Positions 1 through 13,509 are shown, counted from the first letter of the stretch. The stretch: 64,000 nt of DNA from Chrysoperla carnea (GCF_905475395.1 NC_058339.1:92638520-92702519); one strand, 5' to 3'. The notes: a model not told the origin generated them from the letters alone. Program-made: numbers and translations.

Positions 1-529
1 TGTTTTGGTGAAAACTCTTCTTTAACTGGGTGATAAAAAAGTTTTCCAATTTTTGGTTAACACTTAGCCAAGTTATGCCCTACATATGTAGCTTTCGCAA
101 TGACCAATAGTTTAGTTTCAATTAACATTTAAGAATACTTATCAAGTACGCTTTGTTTACATAAAACACACTGTATAAGTTTTATTACATTAATATTTTG
201 GTATGAATGTTTTGTATATGGCATTAAAAGTATGTATGCAATGTATAAAACAAACATATACATACGTATATGCTTACATATTGTTTGTGGATACTAAACA
301 TCATTGTTTAGGAAAATGAAATAGAATAATATGACATAACGATATAGATATACAGGGTGTCCTCTGACTCCATGGGCATAGCTTAAGAGTGTATTCTTTG
401 GACAATTTTAAATCGAAAGTGCCTTCGATACTTTTATACAAAACTCAATAATTAATGAGTAATGTGCACTATTACATCCCCAAAGATCGTAGATTATTTC
501 GATAATTTTGAAAATCATAAAAAATTTAT
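1..529. other. AT-rich intergenic DNA, no gene seen
   Basis: No coding signal or RNA gene is recognisable. At about 352 there is a TACAGGGTGTCC motif of the kind found at the ends of many insect Tc1/mariner-type elements. I could not find a convincing partner end for it, so it is noted only as a possible terminal fragment. Confidence 0.4.
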
Positions 530-975
530 AATAATACTACTTTGAGACTACCTTCTCTTTGACTGGACTATTCCTTAAACCCCTTACTCTGTGCCTGACT
601 CTTATTTAAGGCGATTAGACTGTAGCAACGATGTAAATACTTCGAATTGGCACGCGCAAAGGGTCAGTAACTTAAGATCTTCCTTTCTTTACAATAAACT
701 AAGATGTATATGGTATCTATATAGTTCTACTTTCATTGAGGACAAAGCCATGTCAAAAGCCTTCCTAATTTCGTCCTTGTAGATCCCTCTTTACGAAACT
801 AGGAGTAATGATACCATATATATCTTTAGGGTTAAAATAGTTTATTGGCAGCTCTAAGCATCCACACCATTGTGACAGCTTAGAAGAAGTCAAAGGTACT
901 TAAGTGGGAGTCAGGTACAAGGGGTTAAAGAATTGTTAGGGAAGAAGAAGGTTTGCTATGGTACACGCTGTATAA
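530..975. repeat. Diverged foldback (inverted-repeat) element
   Basis: The left part (about 530-735) and the reverse complement of the right part (about 765-975) run in parallel. The blocks CTTAAACCCCTT with GCCTGACTC on the left match CTTTAACCCCTTG with CCTGACTCC on the inverted right arm. TATGGTATC near 708 mirrors GATACCATA near 812. The arms are clearly decayed and no target duplication was found, so the ends are approximate. The best reading is an old non-autonomous foldback DNA element. The short reading frame at 591-782 lies inside it and is not a gene. Confidence 0.4.
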
Positions 976-1549
976 ATTAATACTACACAACAATATTCTT
1001 TGAAAACTTTTTAACTGTAATGGTTTTCTTTTATTATAGTTATCAAAATAATATCAATTGAAGATGAGAAAACATCTTCAACCATTCTATGTTATACTTA
1101 TATAAAAATATTATTATTTATTTTAAACTAAAAACAAAAACTTCATAAACACATTTAAAAAAAAAATAAAAAAATAAATAAATATGTTTTTAAGCAAATT
1201 GTATTGTGCTTTTAGTAAGTTAATGTTGATAATAAATAACTTGTATTGAAAATCAATAAGGTCGTGTTCATACTATCATAATCTAAAAAAAAGTAGATTT
1301 TTATAAATTTTAATTTCGTGATAAATTCAATTTTATTTAAACAAATTCATTTTATTATTGAATTATTTTATATTTAAATTTTTAAAACATTACAATTTAT
1401 TATACATGCCTATAAAAATACAATGTTATATTTTCACTAAAGAAACAACATTGCCAAGCGTAATATAATTATATTAAATTTCATACATTTTGTGATAATT
1501 TTTGTTAAGTATAACAAAATACTGTGGTAATTTTTTTGTGAAGCTATCA

Positions 1550-3115
1550 TTTTCGAGTCTCGAGCTATGAACCATATTCGTGTTTTCGAAAATGACATGA
1601 GCGAAAAACTGGCATCACAGCTGAAAAGAATGACCCAAAATTAGTAGAATTTTTTAACTTGATGACGTCAACAAAATTCAAAATATTTAATTTTGCTCTA
1701 TTACATCGAAATTTTATCCAATTTTGAGAAACAAAGTATGTAATCCTACTAAATTTGGGCCATATTTTTCAAATTTATGATCAAAATTAACCTTAATCTA
1801 TTAGGTTTCAAGAGTGTGGAGGCCAGGTTCCGGAATTATCCACTTATGTGATAACTAGCAAAAAACTGACATCACAGCTGAAAAGAATGACCCAAAATTA
1901 GTGGGTTTCAAAAAAAATTCCAGTAAGATCGGATCAAAATTGCCTGTGTTATTAAAAAAATCGAATTTTTGAACTTGATGACGTCATCAAAATTCAAAAT
2001 ATTTAATTTTGCTCTATTACATCGAAATTTTATCCAATTTTGATAAACCAAGTATGTAATTCTACTAAATTTGGGCCATACTTTTCAAATTTCTGGTCAA
2101 AATTAACCTAGCACTAATAGGTTTCAAGAATGTGGAGGTCTGGTTTCGGAATTAAGCACATAAGTGATAACTAGCGAAAAACTGACATCACAGCTGAATG
2201 AAATGACCCAAAATTAGTGGGTTTCAAAAAAAATTCCAGTAAGATCGGATCAAAATTGCCTCTGTTATTAAAAAAATCGAATTTTTGAACTTGATGACGT
2301 CATCAAAATTCAAAATATTTAATTTTGCTCTATTACATCGAAATTTTATCCAATTTTGAGAAACAAAGTATGTAATCCTACTAAATTTGGGCCATATTTT
2401 TCAAATTTATGATCAAAATTAACCTTAATCTATTAGGTTTCAAGAGTGTGGAGGCCAGGTTCCGGAATTAACCACTTATGTGATAACTAGCAAAAAACTG
2501 ACATCACAGCTGAAAAGAATGACCCAAAATTAGTGGGTTTCAAAAAAAATTCCAGTAAGATCGGATCAAAATTGCCTGTGTTATTAAAAAAATCGAATTT
2601 TTGAACTTGATGACGTCATCAAAATTCAAAATATTTAATTTTGCTCTATTACATCGAAATTTTATCCAATTTTGATAAACCAAGTATGTAATTCTACTAA
2701 ATTTGGGCCATACTTTTCAAATTTCTGGTCAAAATTAACCTAGCACTAATAGGTTTCAAGAATGTGGAGGTCTGGTTTCGGAATTAAGCACATAAGTGAT
2801 AACTAGCGAAAAACTGACATCACAGCTGAATGAAATGACCCAAAATTAGTGGGTTTCAAAAAAAATTCCAGTAAGATCGGATCAAAATTGCCTCTGTTAT
2901 TAAAAAAATCGAATTTTTGAACTTGATGACGTCATCAAAATTCAAAATATTTAATTTTGCTCTATTACATCGAAATTTTATCCAATTTTGATAAACAAAG
3001 TATGTAATCCTACTTAATTTGGGCCATATTTTTCATATTCAAAATTAACGTAGCTCTATTAGATTTCAAGAATGTGTATTCTGGTCCTGGAATTAAGCAC
3101 ATAAGTCATGATGTC
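1550..3115 (+). repeat. Satellite-like tandem array, 316-bp unit, 632-bp higher-order repeat
   Basis: The motif CTGACATCACAGCTGA recurs at 1866, 2182, 2498 and 2814, exactly 316 bp apart each time, with a diverged first unit from about 1550. Alternate units share diagnostic variants. Units carrying GAGGCCAGGTTCCGG (about 1820 and 2453) alternate with units carrying GAGGTCTGGTTTCGG (about 2137 and 2770), so the array grew as a two-unit, 632-bp block. Every unit holds a TGACGTCA palindrome inside GATGACGTCATC, except the first, which is GATGACGTCAAC. The same family occurs at 30.0-31.0 kb and, inverted, at 35.9-36.3 kb. No coding potential is seen. Confidence 0.93.
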
Positions 3116-3590
3116 ATTTTCGTGTTTACCTGCGTTTCTCTATAATACATTGTGATAACCGGTCTTAAACTATACTAACTTAAACATCATTTTTCACGAA
3201 AACTAAAAGAAGTAATGACTTTGGTTAGACTTTAGAGTAAAACTTTGGTTAGACTTTCCTTATTTTAAACGAATAATTGTCTGTCAATTTTTAGAAAGTT
3301 TGTGATTAAATAGCATTGTTTTCATAACTTAAACGAATCAAAGAATAATATTTATTCAAAACAGATCAAAAACTAAAATAATGAATGGTTAATAAAAGAC
3401 ATTGATAGTGTTGATGCAATTCAAACAAAAGAACTATAATAAGCATCAGACAGATCAGTTTCTTTTTCTTACTACTACTATTATTATTATTATTATATTG
3501 GCTTGATGAAATTGAGGGACGTTGGGAAACTTTGGTGGTATTCATTCTAACTTACTATATTTATGTAGAAAGAGACATAAAATGTATATA

Positions 3591-4329
3591 CAGTGTGTGG
3601 CATTTAAAATAAAAACAACCTCATATTTTTTTTATTTATAAGAACATCGATTTGAAAATTTGATGGATCACAATTTTGAAGATACTTAACTAAAATCAGT
3701 ACTTTAAACTCAGCCTCATTTAAATTGAAAAATAGGGCCGATTCTCAGTATTTTGCCTAGCGTCAGAGATGGTTACAGATATCGAAGAAAAAACCCAATA
3801 AGAAAAAGTTGCTGAGAATTTTTTTTATATTCATATTCTGAATCTCATGATCAAAGTCGCATTTTAAATTTTTTCATTATTTTGATCTTCACTCAAGTTT
3901 ATTGAAATACTTGAATACATAACACTATTAAATTATCAATTTATCCAGTTTTTACATTCCATAGCACACTAATTATAAAATTAAAAAATAAACTTTTATA
4001 ATTAGTGTGTTATGGAATGTAAAAACTGGAAAACGATAATTTAATAGTGTTATATATTCAAGTATTTAAATAAACTTGTAATAATTTTGGCGAAAATAAT
4101 GAAAAAATTAACGATGCGAATTTTGTCTTGACAATCGGGTATAAAAAATTATTCGCAACTTTTCTTACAATTTTTGTCAATATTTGTCAATTTGTAGTAA
4201 GCTGAGTTTAAAGTTCTAATTTCGGTTAAGAATCAAAAAAAAAATGTATGACTGTGTAAAAATTAGAAATCGATCTTCCTTTAAAAAGCGAATTTGGGGG
4301 TACGCCTTCTTCTTAAATGCAACACACTG
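3591..4329. mobile_element. 739-bp foldback MITE with TA target duplication
   Basis: The whole segment is one large imperfect palindrome with a centre near 3980. The left end CAGTGTGTGGCATTTAA pairs with the right end TTAAATGCAACACACTG. Further inside, the best-kept 90 bp of each arm (about 3896-3985 and 3995-4080) share TAACACTATTAAATTATC and CCAGTTTTTACATTCCATA in inverted orientation. TA flanks both ends (3589-3590 and 4330-4331), as expected for Tc1/mariner-superfamily transposition. There is no transposase reading frame, so the element is non-autonomous. The arms are about 360 bp each, far longer than ordinary mariner termini. Confidence 0.85.
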
Positions 4330-4331
4330 TA

Positions 4332-7300
4332 GGATAGATAGTATTTATATGTATATGGTAGAATGATACATATACAAATACACACAACACATACCTATAT
4401 ATCGGCAAATCAGAGTTTTGTAATGAAATACCCGGAATTCCTTCCAGATCAGCGAACGGGCCTAACTAAATCAATGTGTGTGCTCAACATTCATTTGGTT
4501 CAGTGACTGACAGGACAGACAGACATCTGGACAAATAGACAACACATATAAGTATACGTAATTGAAAAAGAGATATAACAACACAGACGGAATCTATACT
4601 AGAAGAATAAAAAATCAAATCAAATACATTCCTAATAATAATGAGTGGTGTTGATAGAGTATGGGGTAGAGATTGGAAGGGAATCAGTATTATGGTCCAT
4701 TACATTTTTAAAAAAATGTTATATTGAAAGGCTAGTTTCAGGACGTTTTTCGGGATAGACCAAAAAAATCACGTTTTCTTAGGAAAATCTTTAAATCGTG
4801 TAAATGTATTCTCATTAAGGACTACTCCTTTTCAAGGCTAATTTTTAAAACTTAACTATTATTAATTAGTTAAAGGCTTGTCAAATATTTCCATGAAGAT
4901 AATTATAAAAAGGCTCTATCGTATATCCACCATAAATAAAAGAGTCCATTGATATCCGCTTCCTTTTTAACGAATCTTGGACGGATTTATTGATTGATTT
5001 TATTTTATTTTATAGCAATTAGAAAAAATGTATAAGGTTAGTGAATTTATTATACAATAATAGGTAAAGATAATAAAATCTGAATTTTTTACTTTATTCT
5101 GTTGGATCTAGTATAAACGGATCTTGACTCTAATGATACCTATGTGTATTCCTGGATCTAAATTTTTACTGATTCGGAACATCTCTAATATGTATACGTA
5201 TAGTTAAAAATTTAAATAAGTGCAAACGAGATATCGTTATGATTCAAAAAATACAAAATAAAATTTCTTTTTCATTGCAATCACTTTTAATAATTTGTAT
5301 ACATTTTTATTATTTTTATCAAAAACTGTCTCATTTAGTTCTTTTATTGTTTTTATTATCAATTTTGAAGAATATAGAAAAATGTTTACACAGCCTGAAG
5401 AATGAAAAAGGTAAAGAAGAAATAGTTTAAGAATAGAAATAGCTTGTACTTGTATCATCGAAGTCGTGGTGGTGGTATATATAAAAGAACTCAAGTAAAA
5501 TGCTTTTTGTTTTACGAAAATTGAATTTGAAAATTGTGTTCTTTTCACTATTTTCTCTGTCTAAAGATATGTATGTTGAAATGCGATGTTTCTCTTCTCA
5601 TTACAGAGTTTCTCACCAAACAGCTTTTAACCCGACATTATTTTTTGTACGATTTATGATTAATTATTCAAAACTGTACTTTTTTCATGGTGGTATATGA
5701 AGAAGTCGTTATAAATGTTGATTTTTTAATCAATGAGGGCTTTTAAAAATGCTTTACCATTTACATAAAAAAACTTTTATCAATATTCCTCAAGTTTTAA
5801 GCTTTAAAATCATACCAAAATTAAGAACTATGCATAAAAATAAAAAACTTAACTTTGATAGTTAATTCCTCCTAAAGCGTTCGAAGAATCGATATGAATT
5901 TTTCACAAAAGACACATAAAAAGATGATTAATTGATCAATAAAATTTCTTAGATCATTTTCATTTTTTCGGTATCGATGAAATGACTTTTTTCTTAATTA
6001 CTCCTATTTTTTTAATCGTGACTTTTAATCGTGATACAGTATTTGTCATTGGCTCTTGATCAGTATGCGAAGTTTCAATTCAATTCTTTGTTTTGAAGTG
6101 AGTAAAAATCACATTTAAAGATTCCATTACATTTAGATGCATACCAAGCTAATAAAAGCGTGTTAAAAAGTATAATAAAAGTGAAATATTTAACATTTAT
6201 AAGGATAGTGAAGAGACAACTTGTATAGAATTGAATTTAATATTAAAACGCTCTCGAATATTATATTATTGTGAAACGATTTCTATATACACATACATAC
6301 GAGTAATAATAGCCATGTTTTATTGTATATTTATCCCATTTCTTTTTTCTTCAAATGAAAACTGGAGTAAAACTGGAAAAGCGTATTTTTAGTGAGTCGT
6401 TTCAAGAAGGCTGATAATTTCTACGCCAACACTACGTCCTCAATCGTTAGTAAAACTACGTTCTCAAAACTAGTTTATTCAAATGCTAAATACAAATTTA
6501 TTATCAAATTTATACAAAATCCACCCTGATTCTTTCTATCTATCAAAGAACGTGAGTTCTAGACTAAATCTCAAGTCCAATTCTACATGCAGGTTTGCTA
6601 AGAATTCTAATTTTGTAGGGGAAACCTCTAAAAACTGTGCAAAAAGACTTATTGGGGATTTTTTTCGATTTTTTATAATCAAAATATATTTTCTAGAATA
6701 TTGAAGTTCATTTAAGCAAAAATTGTTTTCACGGGATTATCCTTTTTAACTGAATCAAAATTGTCAAATTTAGATAGTTCCTTGAAATTTTCATATTTTA
6801 AAAGGCAAAAAGGGTTGAAGCCAAAGATTGATCTTTTAAATAGGTCTACTTCATAATCCATGATATCGGGATTTTTTATAATTGGAGTAGTAATTTATGG
6901 TTGCAAAAAGCTTTGTCTGAGTGAGCAAAAACTCATGTTTACTATGATAAATCAAGGTTAAAGGCTACAAAATGATAAATGGGATTAAAAACTTCTGTAA
7001 ACTTTTCCAAATATAATTTTGTTTATTTACAATTGTACTATCAATAACATGTCTGAATACGTACGTCATAAAACAGCCTTTATACATAAAATATAAAATA
7101 AATACACGGAATTAACCATACCATTCCATGATTGGAATGCAATAAATTCTTATTATAATCGATGATGTTCTGATATGCATATATACTGGATCAACTTTAC
7201 ATCCTGTAATATTGATGAGTTCTGATGATGTTATGAACGATGAATAATAATTAATAAAATTACAATAAGTGATTATCAGAAACTGGTATATATGTATATA

Positions 7301-7785
7301 ATATGAATATTCTTAAATAACTAAATAAAAAAAAAAGTCGATACAAATTAAACAAGTGAAAATAAACAATTAACTAATTTACTTGTTGAAATACCCTGTA
7401 TATCGAATGTTGAATATTACTGCTTGCAATATTTTTAATAAAATGAAAAATTTGAAAATACCAACAACAACAAAATTTTTTTTTGTTCTAAGAACCTTTT
7501 TTTTTCTTTTCATGTGGTTCGTGGCTAGTTGAAGCTGCCATGTGGCTAGTTGAAGCTACCTAAAAACTTTCATCACTCTTTTATAGTTTTAGAGTAAATA
7601 GACATCAAAGTTTTGTCCTAATTTGCTTCTTCGTGGGAAACTTTGATGTTGAAAAACTGAAAAAACGAAAAAATGAATGAATGAAGAATGAAAATGAATA
7701 TTTTTTGCAGTTTAACAGTTCTACTGATCTAAGCGATTTACAAGACCCAATTGACCTATGTTGTTCATTTTCGAGGTCCAAAACT
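4332..7785. other. AT-rich intergenic DNA, no gene seen
   Basis: Only short frames occur here (such as 5237-5548 minus and 6483-6704 plus). Their translations are rich in F, I, K, N and Y, with no domain, and are expected by chance in sequence this AT-rich. A small direct duplication (GTGGCTAGTTGAAGCT) lies near 7520-7560. I see no RNA gene or intact mobile element. Confidence 0.5.
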
Positions 7786-7945
7786 CATTTCTGGATCTGA
7801 GCTATAAATAATTTTAGCTTGATATATCTTGTCGTTTTTAACTGATCATGTTATTGTTATCAGACACTTATACCGAAATTTTTTTCGTAGCGTTACAAAT
7901 GAGGGCTAAAATTAGTATACCCCGTATATATTTCCTATATACAGA
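7786..7945 (-). repeat. Dispersed repeat family A, degenerate copy
   Basis: Read on the minus strand this contains a diverged form of the sequence around TAGTCCCAAGTTTGTAACGC, followed by a form of TTGGTATAGGTGTTCATA. Better copies lie at 41525-41830 (plus) and 45030-45325 (minus), with partial ones at 18070-18200 and 31915-32000. The family has no visible coding capacity. Its class is unknown. Confidence 0.5.
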
Positions 7946-8174
7946 GTATATAAACATTGTATTTATGGTTGTAACTTAAATAAACTCCCCAAGTAAATTT
8001 ATGGGTATATATACTTTTTACCAAGAGAATCATAAGCAGTTCATCTTTTATGTTTGCAAAAGTTGAACTACCGCAGTTAAACTCTGCGTAATAACATTTA
8101 AACAAATTATTTTTTTTCAATTTGAGTAAATACTATTCAATTAACATTATTACGTCACAACGATGTTTTACGAA

Positions 8175-8380
8175 CATTTCTTACGAACTGTCTGTAACTT
8201 TAAAATTATCATGAAAAATCCCAATTACTTATTAAAATTTCCATATATATAATGCATTATGTCCATCCACTTATTTACGATTTATATGTTCATTCAAACT
8301 CTTATGACAATAAATTAGAGTGTATTATAAGTCGTTAATATGGTAGCTCCCTGAAATAAAACTCATGCATGAAGCGAATA
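8175..8380 (-). repeat. Helitron-like element, degenerate 5' part
   Basis: On the minus strand the segment begins near GCATGAGTTTTATTTCAGGG and continues into decayed forms of GTTACCATAGTAAC and of a block that reads TGTATGGATGAACATATAAG in better copies. This is the same 5' segment as in the elements beginning at about 16390, 27785 and 39191, and inverted at 33228. No CTAG end belonging to it was located, so it is a partial, old copy. Confidence 0.4.
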
Positions 8381-11310
8381 GAATGAATTTAGAGATTTTA
8401 GAAAACGGAAAAATAAACATTTAAAACTTTTTTCTTTAATTGTTTAAATTAAAAAGATTTATAGTAGTTATAATTATATTTGTTGCTTAATTTTGTAAGA
8501 ATTTGATGGAAATCATTTGATTGAATAAATACATATAATATCATAATTATTGTTCACATATTATATACCACTATTATATTATATATAAAATAAAATTGAA
8601 TTGATCAGATCTGATTATATTTTATATTTAAACAAATAATTTTATAATAAGTACATAAATAAATATATAATCAGATAATAATAATTATTTATGGTATTCA
8701 ACTGACGCCTATAAAACTAAATATCATATAGTAAACAGATGCCACACTAATTAAATATATATTCTTATATATTATCATTCAAAACCGGACTTTTGTATCC
8801 GAATTCAATCATACAATGCCTATTAAGAGCCAGTGACAGTAAAACTGCACTTAAACGAATTTCGAAATTTCGCATATTAATCAATTATATTTAACGATAG
8901 ATACAATATGGACTAAGGGTGCCAGGGTTTATCCAACCTATACTTTCGGTTGATCATAAGGTAGTAACTATAGTGAACAAGAATTAGCGAGCCCATTATC
9001 CTCTGTTCATCATCATTATAAATAAATGCATTTCATTAAAATTATATAGATAAAATTTAAAATTATAATAAGAATTCATGCATATAAATATATCATTAAT
9101 ATATTTATTTATTTTTATATTATTAGCATTATATAAAATCAACTCATAAACCATAAACCCAACAGAATCTCATGTTTGAAGCAAATAAAGACAATAAAAA
9201 TAAATAAATAAAAAGAATTAAAATAAAAAAACAAAATAACTTTATTTGTTTTTAAAACTGTTTAATAAATAATTAATTATATATTTAAACCTGAATAAAT
9301 TAATAATAATAATTTGTGTGGTCCATTTCTTTTATTATACATTAGATAGATGCTACCATAAACATACCCATCGTCCGTCATCCAGTAATTGTTTTACATA
9401 AAGATGTTGAGAATTCCATTCGAGTATAAAAAGTTCGAGAATCAAGTAACTAGTTTGTTTCCCATACAATAAATATTGTACCATGTGTATATTGGCTAAT
9501 CAAATAAAAATTTTCGAAAAATTATTTTCAAGCAAACTGCAAATCGTTTTAATACCTTCTTAATTTTTCATGGTGGAATCAAGAATTTTATGCCCTTTCA
9601 AATGGGGCGTAGCAAAGTAGGGAGTACCATTTGAAATTTGAAAGTTACGGTGGCTAGGGACAAAGAGATGAAACCTAAAATTCTCTTGGAAATTTTTGAA
9701 GTTCCCTATGATAACTAAATCGACGCGTTTTCACACAAAACAATAATGACCTCAGGTCAAGAGTTATTAAGGGTGGATACTTTAGAAATGAACGCACTAT
9801 ATATGTGCTTTTCTCTATATCTTTAAACATCAATTTTTCAAAAACTATGATATGTATCGAAAAATTTTACTCTTAATTTTCGTCTAATTTTCCCAAGTTT
9901 TAACAGAATTTATAATTACTTTTTGAGGAACTGCTTTAATAGATATGCTCATAATAATAACAGTCTACAAACATGCATGGAATTTTTGATTGTAGACTAG
10001 TTTGCAACTAGTTGAAAGTAACTAAACTTTGCAACTAGGTGAAACATATCTACTACACAAAAGGTTCTTGGGTGTAAGTTAAAATCCTCAAAACTATCGA
10101 ACTAAAAATTACACAGGGTATTTACTCAAATTGTTTCTTGTTAAATTAATGACTGATTGATGTTATAAATGGTTTTTGTTTAAATAATTGTATACTGACT
10201 AATTAAACTTGTTTTAATCTACGGTGACAATTACATCAACGATCATTTGCTTTCTTCTAATTGCATTGAAATTTCTCAAAGTAATTAATAAACAATATAC
10301 AATCCATAGTTTTTTCATGTTATCATTATTATTTTTATACTTTTTTCTGTATGAATTAATTGTAACATTAGTTTAAAAAAGACATACTTCTGATTTAGTA
10401 GTCAACCCAATATGTGCGTGCATTACTTGTACTAACTTTAAGTTATCTCTGGTATCTTTAATTTCTAATAATTCTGTTTCATAATTCATTTTTTTAATGA
10501 AAAAACATAAAATTTTGACAAATTATAAATATATTTTTGCATATTCTCAATATTCATGGCAAGCTAAATCGATTGAAAAAGTTATAGTTTCCTAGGTGAC
10601 ATAGGGGAAACTGGTCAATTTTTGGTGTCGGTTTTTTTTTTGTTACAAGTTTTTTGGTTTTACCTCCCAACTCTCAAACAAATCAGAACCATAACACGCG
10701 ATAAAGAAAATAGATCTAAAAGAAAAACGTCTAATTTAGAATTCATATTACTTCATTTTCTGGTGTTGTAGAATACTTATCGTGTAGAAAGCGTATTGTT
10801 TTATATCAAAACCATGTCAGAGTGAACTGCAAATCGATCCGCATAATTTCAATGGGCGTTGTTCAATCAGGCAGAGGGTAGTACGACTATTCTGAATGAT
10901 CTGCCAGTTATATCAAGAATGGTCTGCCAGTCGAGTTTCGGTATTTAAATTTAATCAAAGTATATACAAAATTAATGTATCTATGTTACAAAAATTGATC
11001 GATCCTAGACGATGAAGCGAATTTAGAATGCTATTTTCCCTAATTTATTCTGAAGATCCGGTAGTTTTTAACACCCAATACATACATACAGAAGGTCGTG
11101 TGCATTCTGACCGCGTGCGCATTACTATGCGAAGTAAAAATCAACAGGACAATTGACTAACGAGACCTCTTGTCATTAGCCAACGGACATTGTTATACTA
11201 TTTATAGTTGACCATTCCTATAGTTGATATAATCAATTAACAAACAATAACATTGTATTCAATGACTGACTATTGACTAGTTGTATGTGATTTTTCAATT
11301 ATTTTTATTC
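8381..11310. other. AT-rich intergenic DNA with a dispersed repeat fragment
   Basis: No gene is seen. About 9670-9900 contains AGAGTTATTAAGGGTGGA followed by TCGAAAAATTTTACTCTTAA. The first block recurs inside RPA2 intron 3 (about 59080-59165) and the second at about 22240-22380, so these are pieces of one dispersed family. The rest is low-complexity A/T sequence. Confidence 0.45.
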
Positions 11311-11312
11311 TA

Positions 11313-11921
11313 CTCCCATCAAATTTGATGAAATTTCATATGATTTACTGACGTTGAAGAGACAGTTTATAAACCTATGCCAAGTTTTCGCTTATTACCT
11401 GTAGAAAGAAAATTTTTATATCCGCAGAAAAATTCGGAAAAATCAATTTTTTGCAATTTACTCGAAAATCATGCCCATTAGAAAAGAACTATTCCAGTTC
11501 AAAGTTTCTGGACGTACAATTTTCAATAGATTTGAATGTATAAACTTTTTCTTCATTCCTGAAAAACCTACATAAATGTACATTTTTCCTTGTTTTTTAG
11601 TGTTTTTTCTGTTAATTTTTCTTAAAAACTATACTTTTTAAGAAATAAATACTTGTTTATATAAACTTATTTATATAAGTTTATGCAATATATGTTTTTA
11701 CTGTTCCCGATTTTTCACATTTTCTCGACTATGCAATTTTAGAGGAAAAACCTTTCAGTCCAAAGTTGTAGAACGTAAAATTTTTCAATTGATTTGAAAA
11801 ATTTGGAAAAACGTGGAAAATTTTATTAAATATGAAAATTTTTATTCTACAGGTAAAAAGCTAATACTTGGTAGCATAGATGACATTGCTGTCTTCAAAA
11901 CTTGATATAATTTGATGGGAG
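11313..11921. mobile_element. 609-bp foldback MITE with TA target duplication
   Basis: The left end CTCCCATCAAAT is matched by ATTTGATGGGAG at the right end, with TA directly outside both (11311-11312 and 11922-11923). The inverted similarity continues inward. TTACCTGTAGAA on the left arm (about 11396) pairs with the same motif on the inverted right arm (about 11850), as do GAAGAGACAG and GAAGACAG. The arms cover nearly the whole element. No transposase is present. The structure is like that at 3591-4329 but the sequence differs, so this is a second family of the same kind. Confidence 0.75.
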
Positions 11922-11923
11922 TA

Positions 11924-13509
11924 ATTGGTTGGTTGTTGGTTCATTGATTGTGGTCTGTCGGTCGGTTCATTGTCGATTGTCGAGAGTTGACTTTGGTTTT
12001 AGTTTAGTTAGTTCAGTTTTTTGTTTAATTATTTATTTATTTGTTATTGATGGCGGGCGGCTTGCTTATACTTTACTTTACTTAGGTATTACTATTACTC
12101 GTTTATATACATTGTCAACACAAGCAAACCAACAAATAACAAAGCAAATTCAATTTAAGTTTCGCTTCTTATTTGAACTTTATTTATTTTATTTTATACC
12201 TCTATATTCAAATATATTACAAAGTTATGTGTCTCTTGAGGAAGGAAAACTGTAGTGAATTATCATTGAATCTTTAAGTTTTCAGGCAGGCTTTATATTC
12301 GTCATCTAAATATTGAATTTAATAGAAAATTAAATTTTATTTCTATTAGAAAAAAGAAAAAAAAGTTTAGTTTAGTAACTTTTCTTGAAAATCATCTTTT
12401 AACATCAGGAAAAACCAAATTACGTAGATTTACGTCTTTAATGGGGTCGATTTAGCATGGATCTGAGAGTTTTTTGTTTCTTTTGGTCACCCTGCGATGA
12501 CGTCCACTCTGTTAGCAGCAGAATGGAAAATACTTATGTTCCGCTATAAATATATAATATATAACAGTTTTACATGGAATTTCTTCAAAAAAAGGTATGA
12601 TGCAGTAAAACTTTATACTTGTTACTGTCGACTGTTTTGTTTAAATTTTTGTAAATCTGGTAAACCCGAAATTATCTTCGACCCATAATTTGCGCAATAG
12701 GTATTGTATCTGTTATATAGAGGTCGTGTGGCATCCTCTCCATAATTGTTTTTTGTAAGGTATATCTTATCTCGTTTATGTTCATTATCCCTTAATATTA
12801 TTGGCAATTTTTTAATAGAATTTTATAAATTAACAAGTAAGACCCAGCAAACCATAGATATTCGAATTTTCGCTGGCGCTTAGAAGAAATTATGTGACAA
12901 ACACACGAGCTTAAGTATTCTATGTATTCAATTTTTTCTCCGCGTACGCAAAAATTCACTAAATGATTCATATGCTTTATTCATAGGACATAATTTTTAG
13001 TTTTATATTATATCTACATATAGTAACCCGCTGAAAATATCACCAAAACTCACGATTATCGTTAAAAGTAGCTTTATACAGAGTAACTTATAAAGAAATG
13101 ACTTGCAACTCGATTGAAATAGTTCTATTTTACTCTAACAATCTCAATCGAGAATAAAATAAACTAACTATTTCTTGTTGCTTTAATTTTACCATTTTTT
13201 CATTCTTTGCAATACAGTTTGTTATCTATGATATTTGATCGCTCCCTCTTATTATTTCTGTTTCTATTTCTAGAAATATAAAACTGCTTTTTGATCCCGT
13301 TTTGTAGGTAATACTAATCCTAAAGTGGAATTATTGAAAGGAATTATTATAATACAAAGGAATCACTAGTATTTTAGTTTTTACACCAATCAAATATTAT
13401 CGGATATTTTTATTTGCTGCATATTATAGATATGAAATAACATGTTATTCAAAAGCATTGTTTATCGAAATGTGAGCAAAGAAATCAATTGAAATTACAT
13501 TTAGAAAGT
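11924..13509. other. Intergenic DNA, no gene seen
   Basis: The reading frame at 11929-12255 begins with non-ATG codons and codes for low-complexity hydrophobic sequence without any domain, so I do not accept it as a gene. No repeats with recognisable ends were found here. Confidence 0.4.

Noticed and set aside
352-975. One element running from the TACAGGGTGTCC at 352 to the ACACGCTGTA near 970
   Set aside because: The ends look alike, but the inner inverted arms centre near 750 rather than 663, so the 352 motif is probably a separate fragment.
5237-5548. 103-codon minus-strand frame as a gene
   Set aside because: Low-complexity F/I/K/L-rich translation with no domain, overlapped by two plus-strand frames of the same quality.
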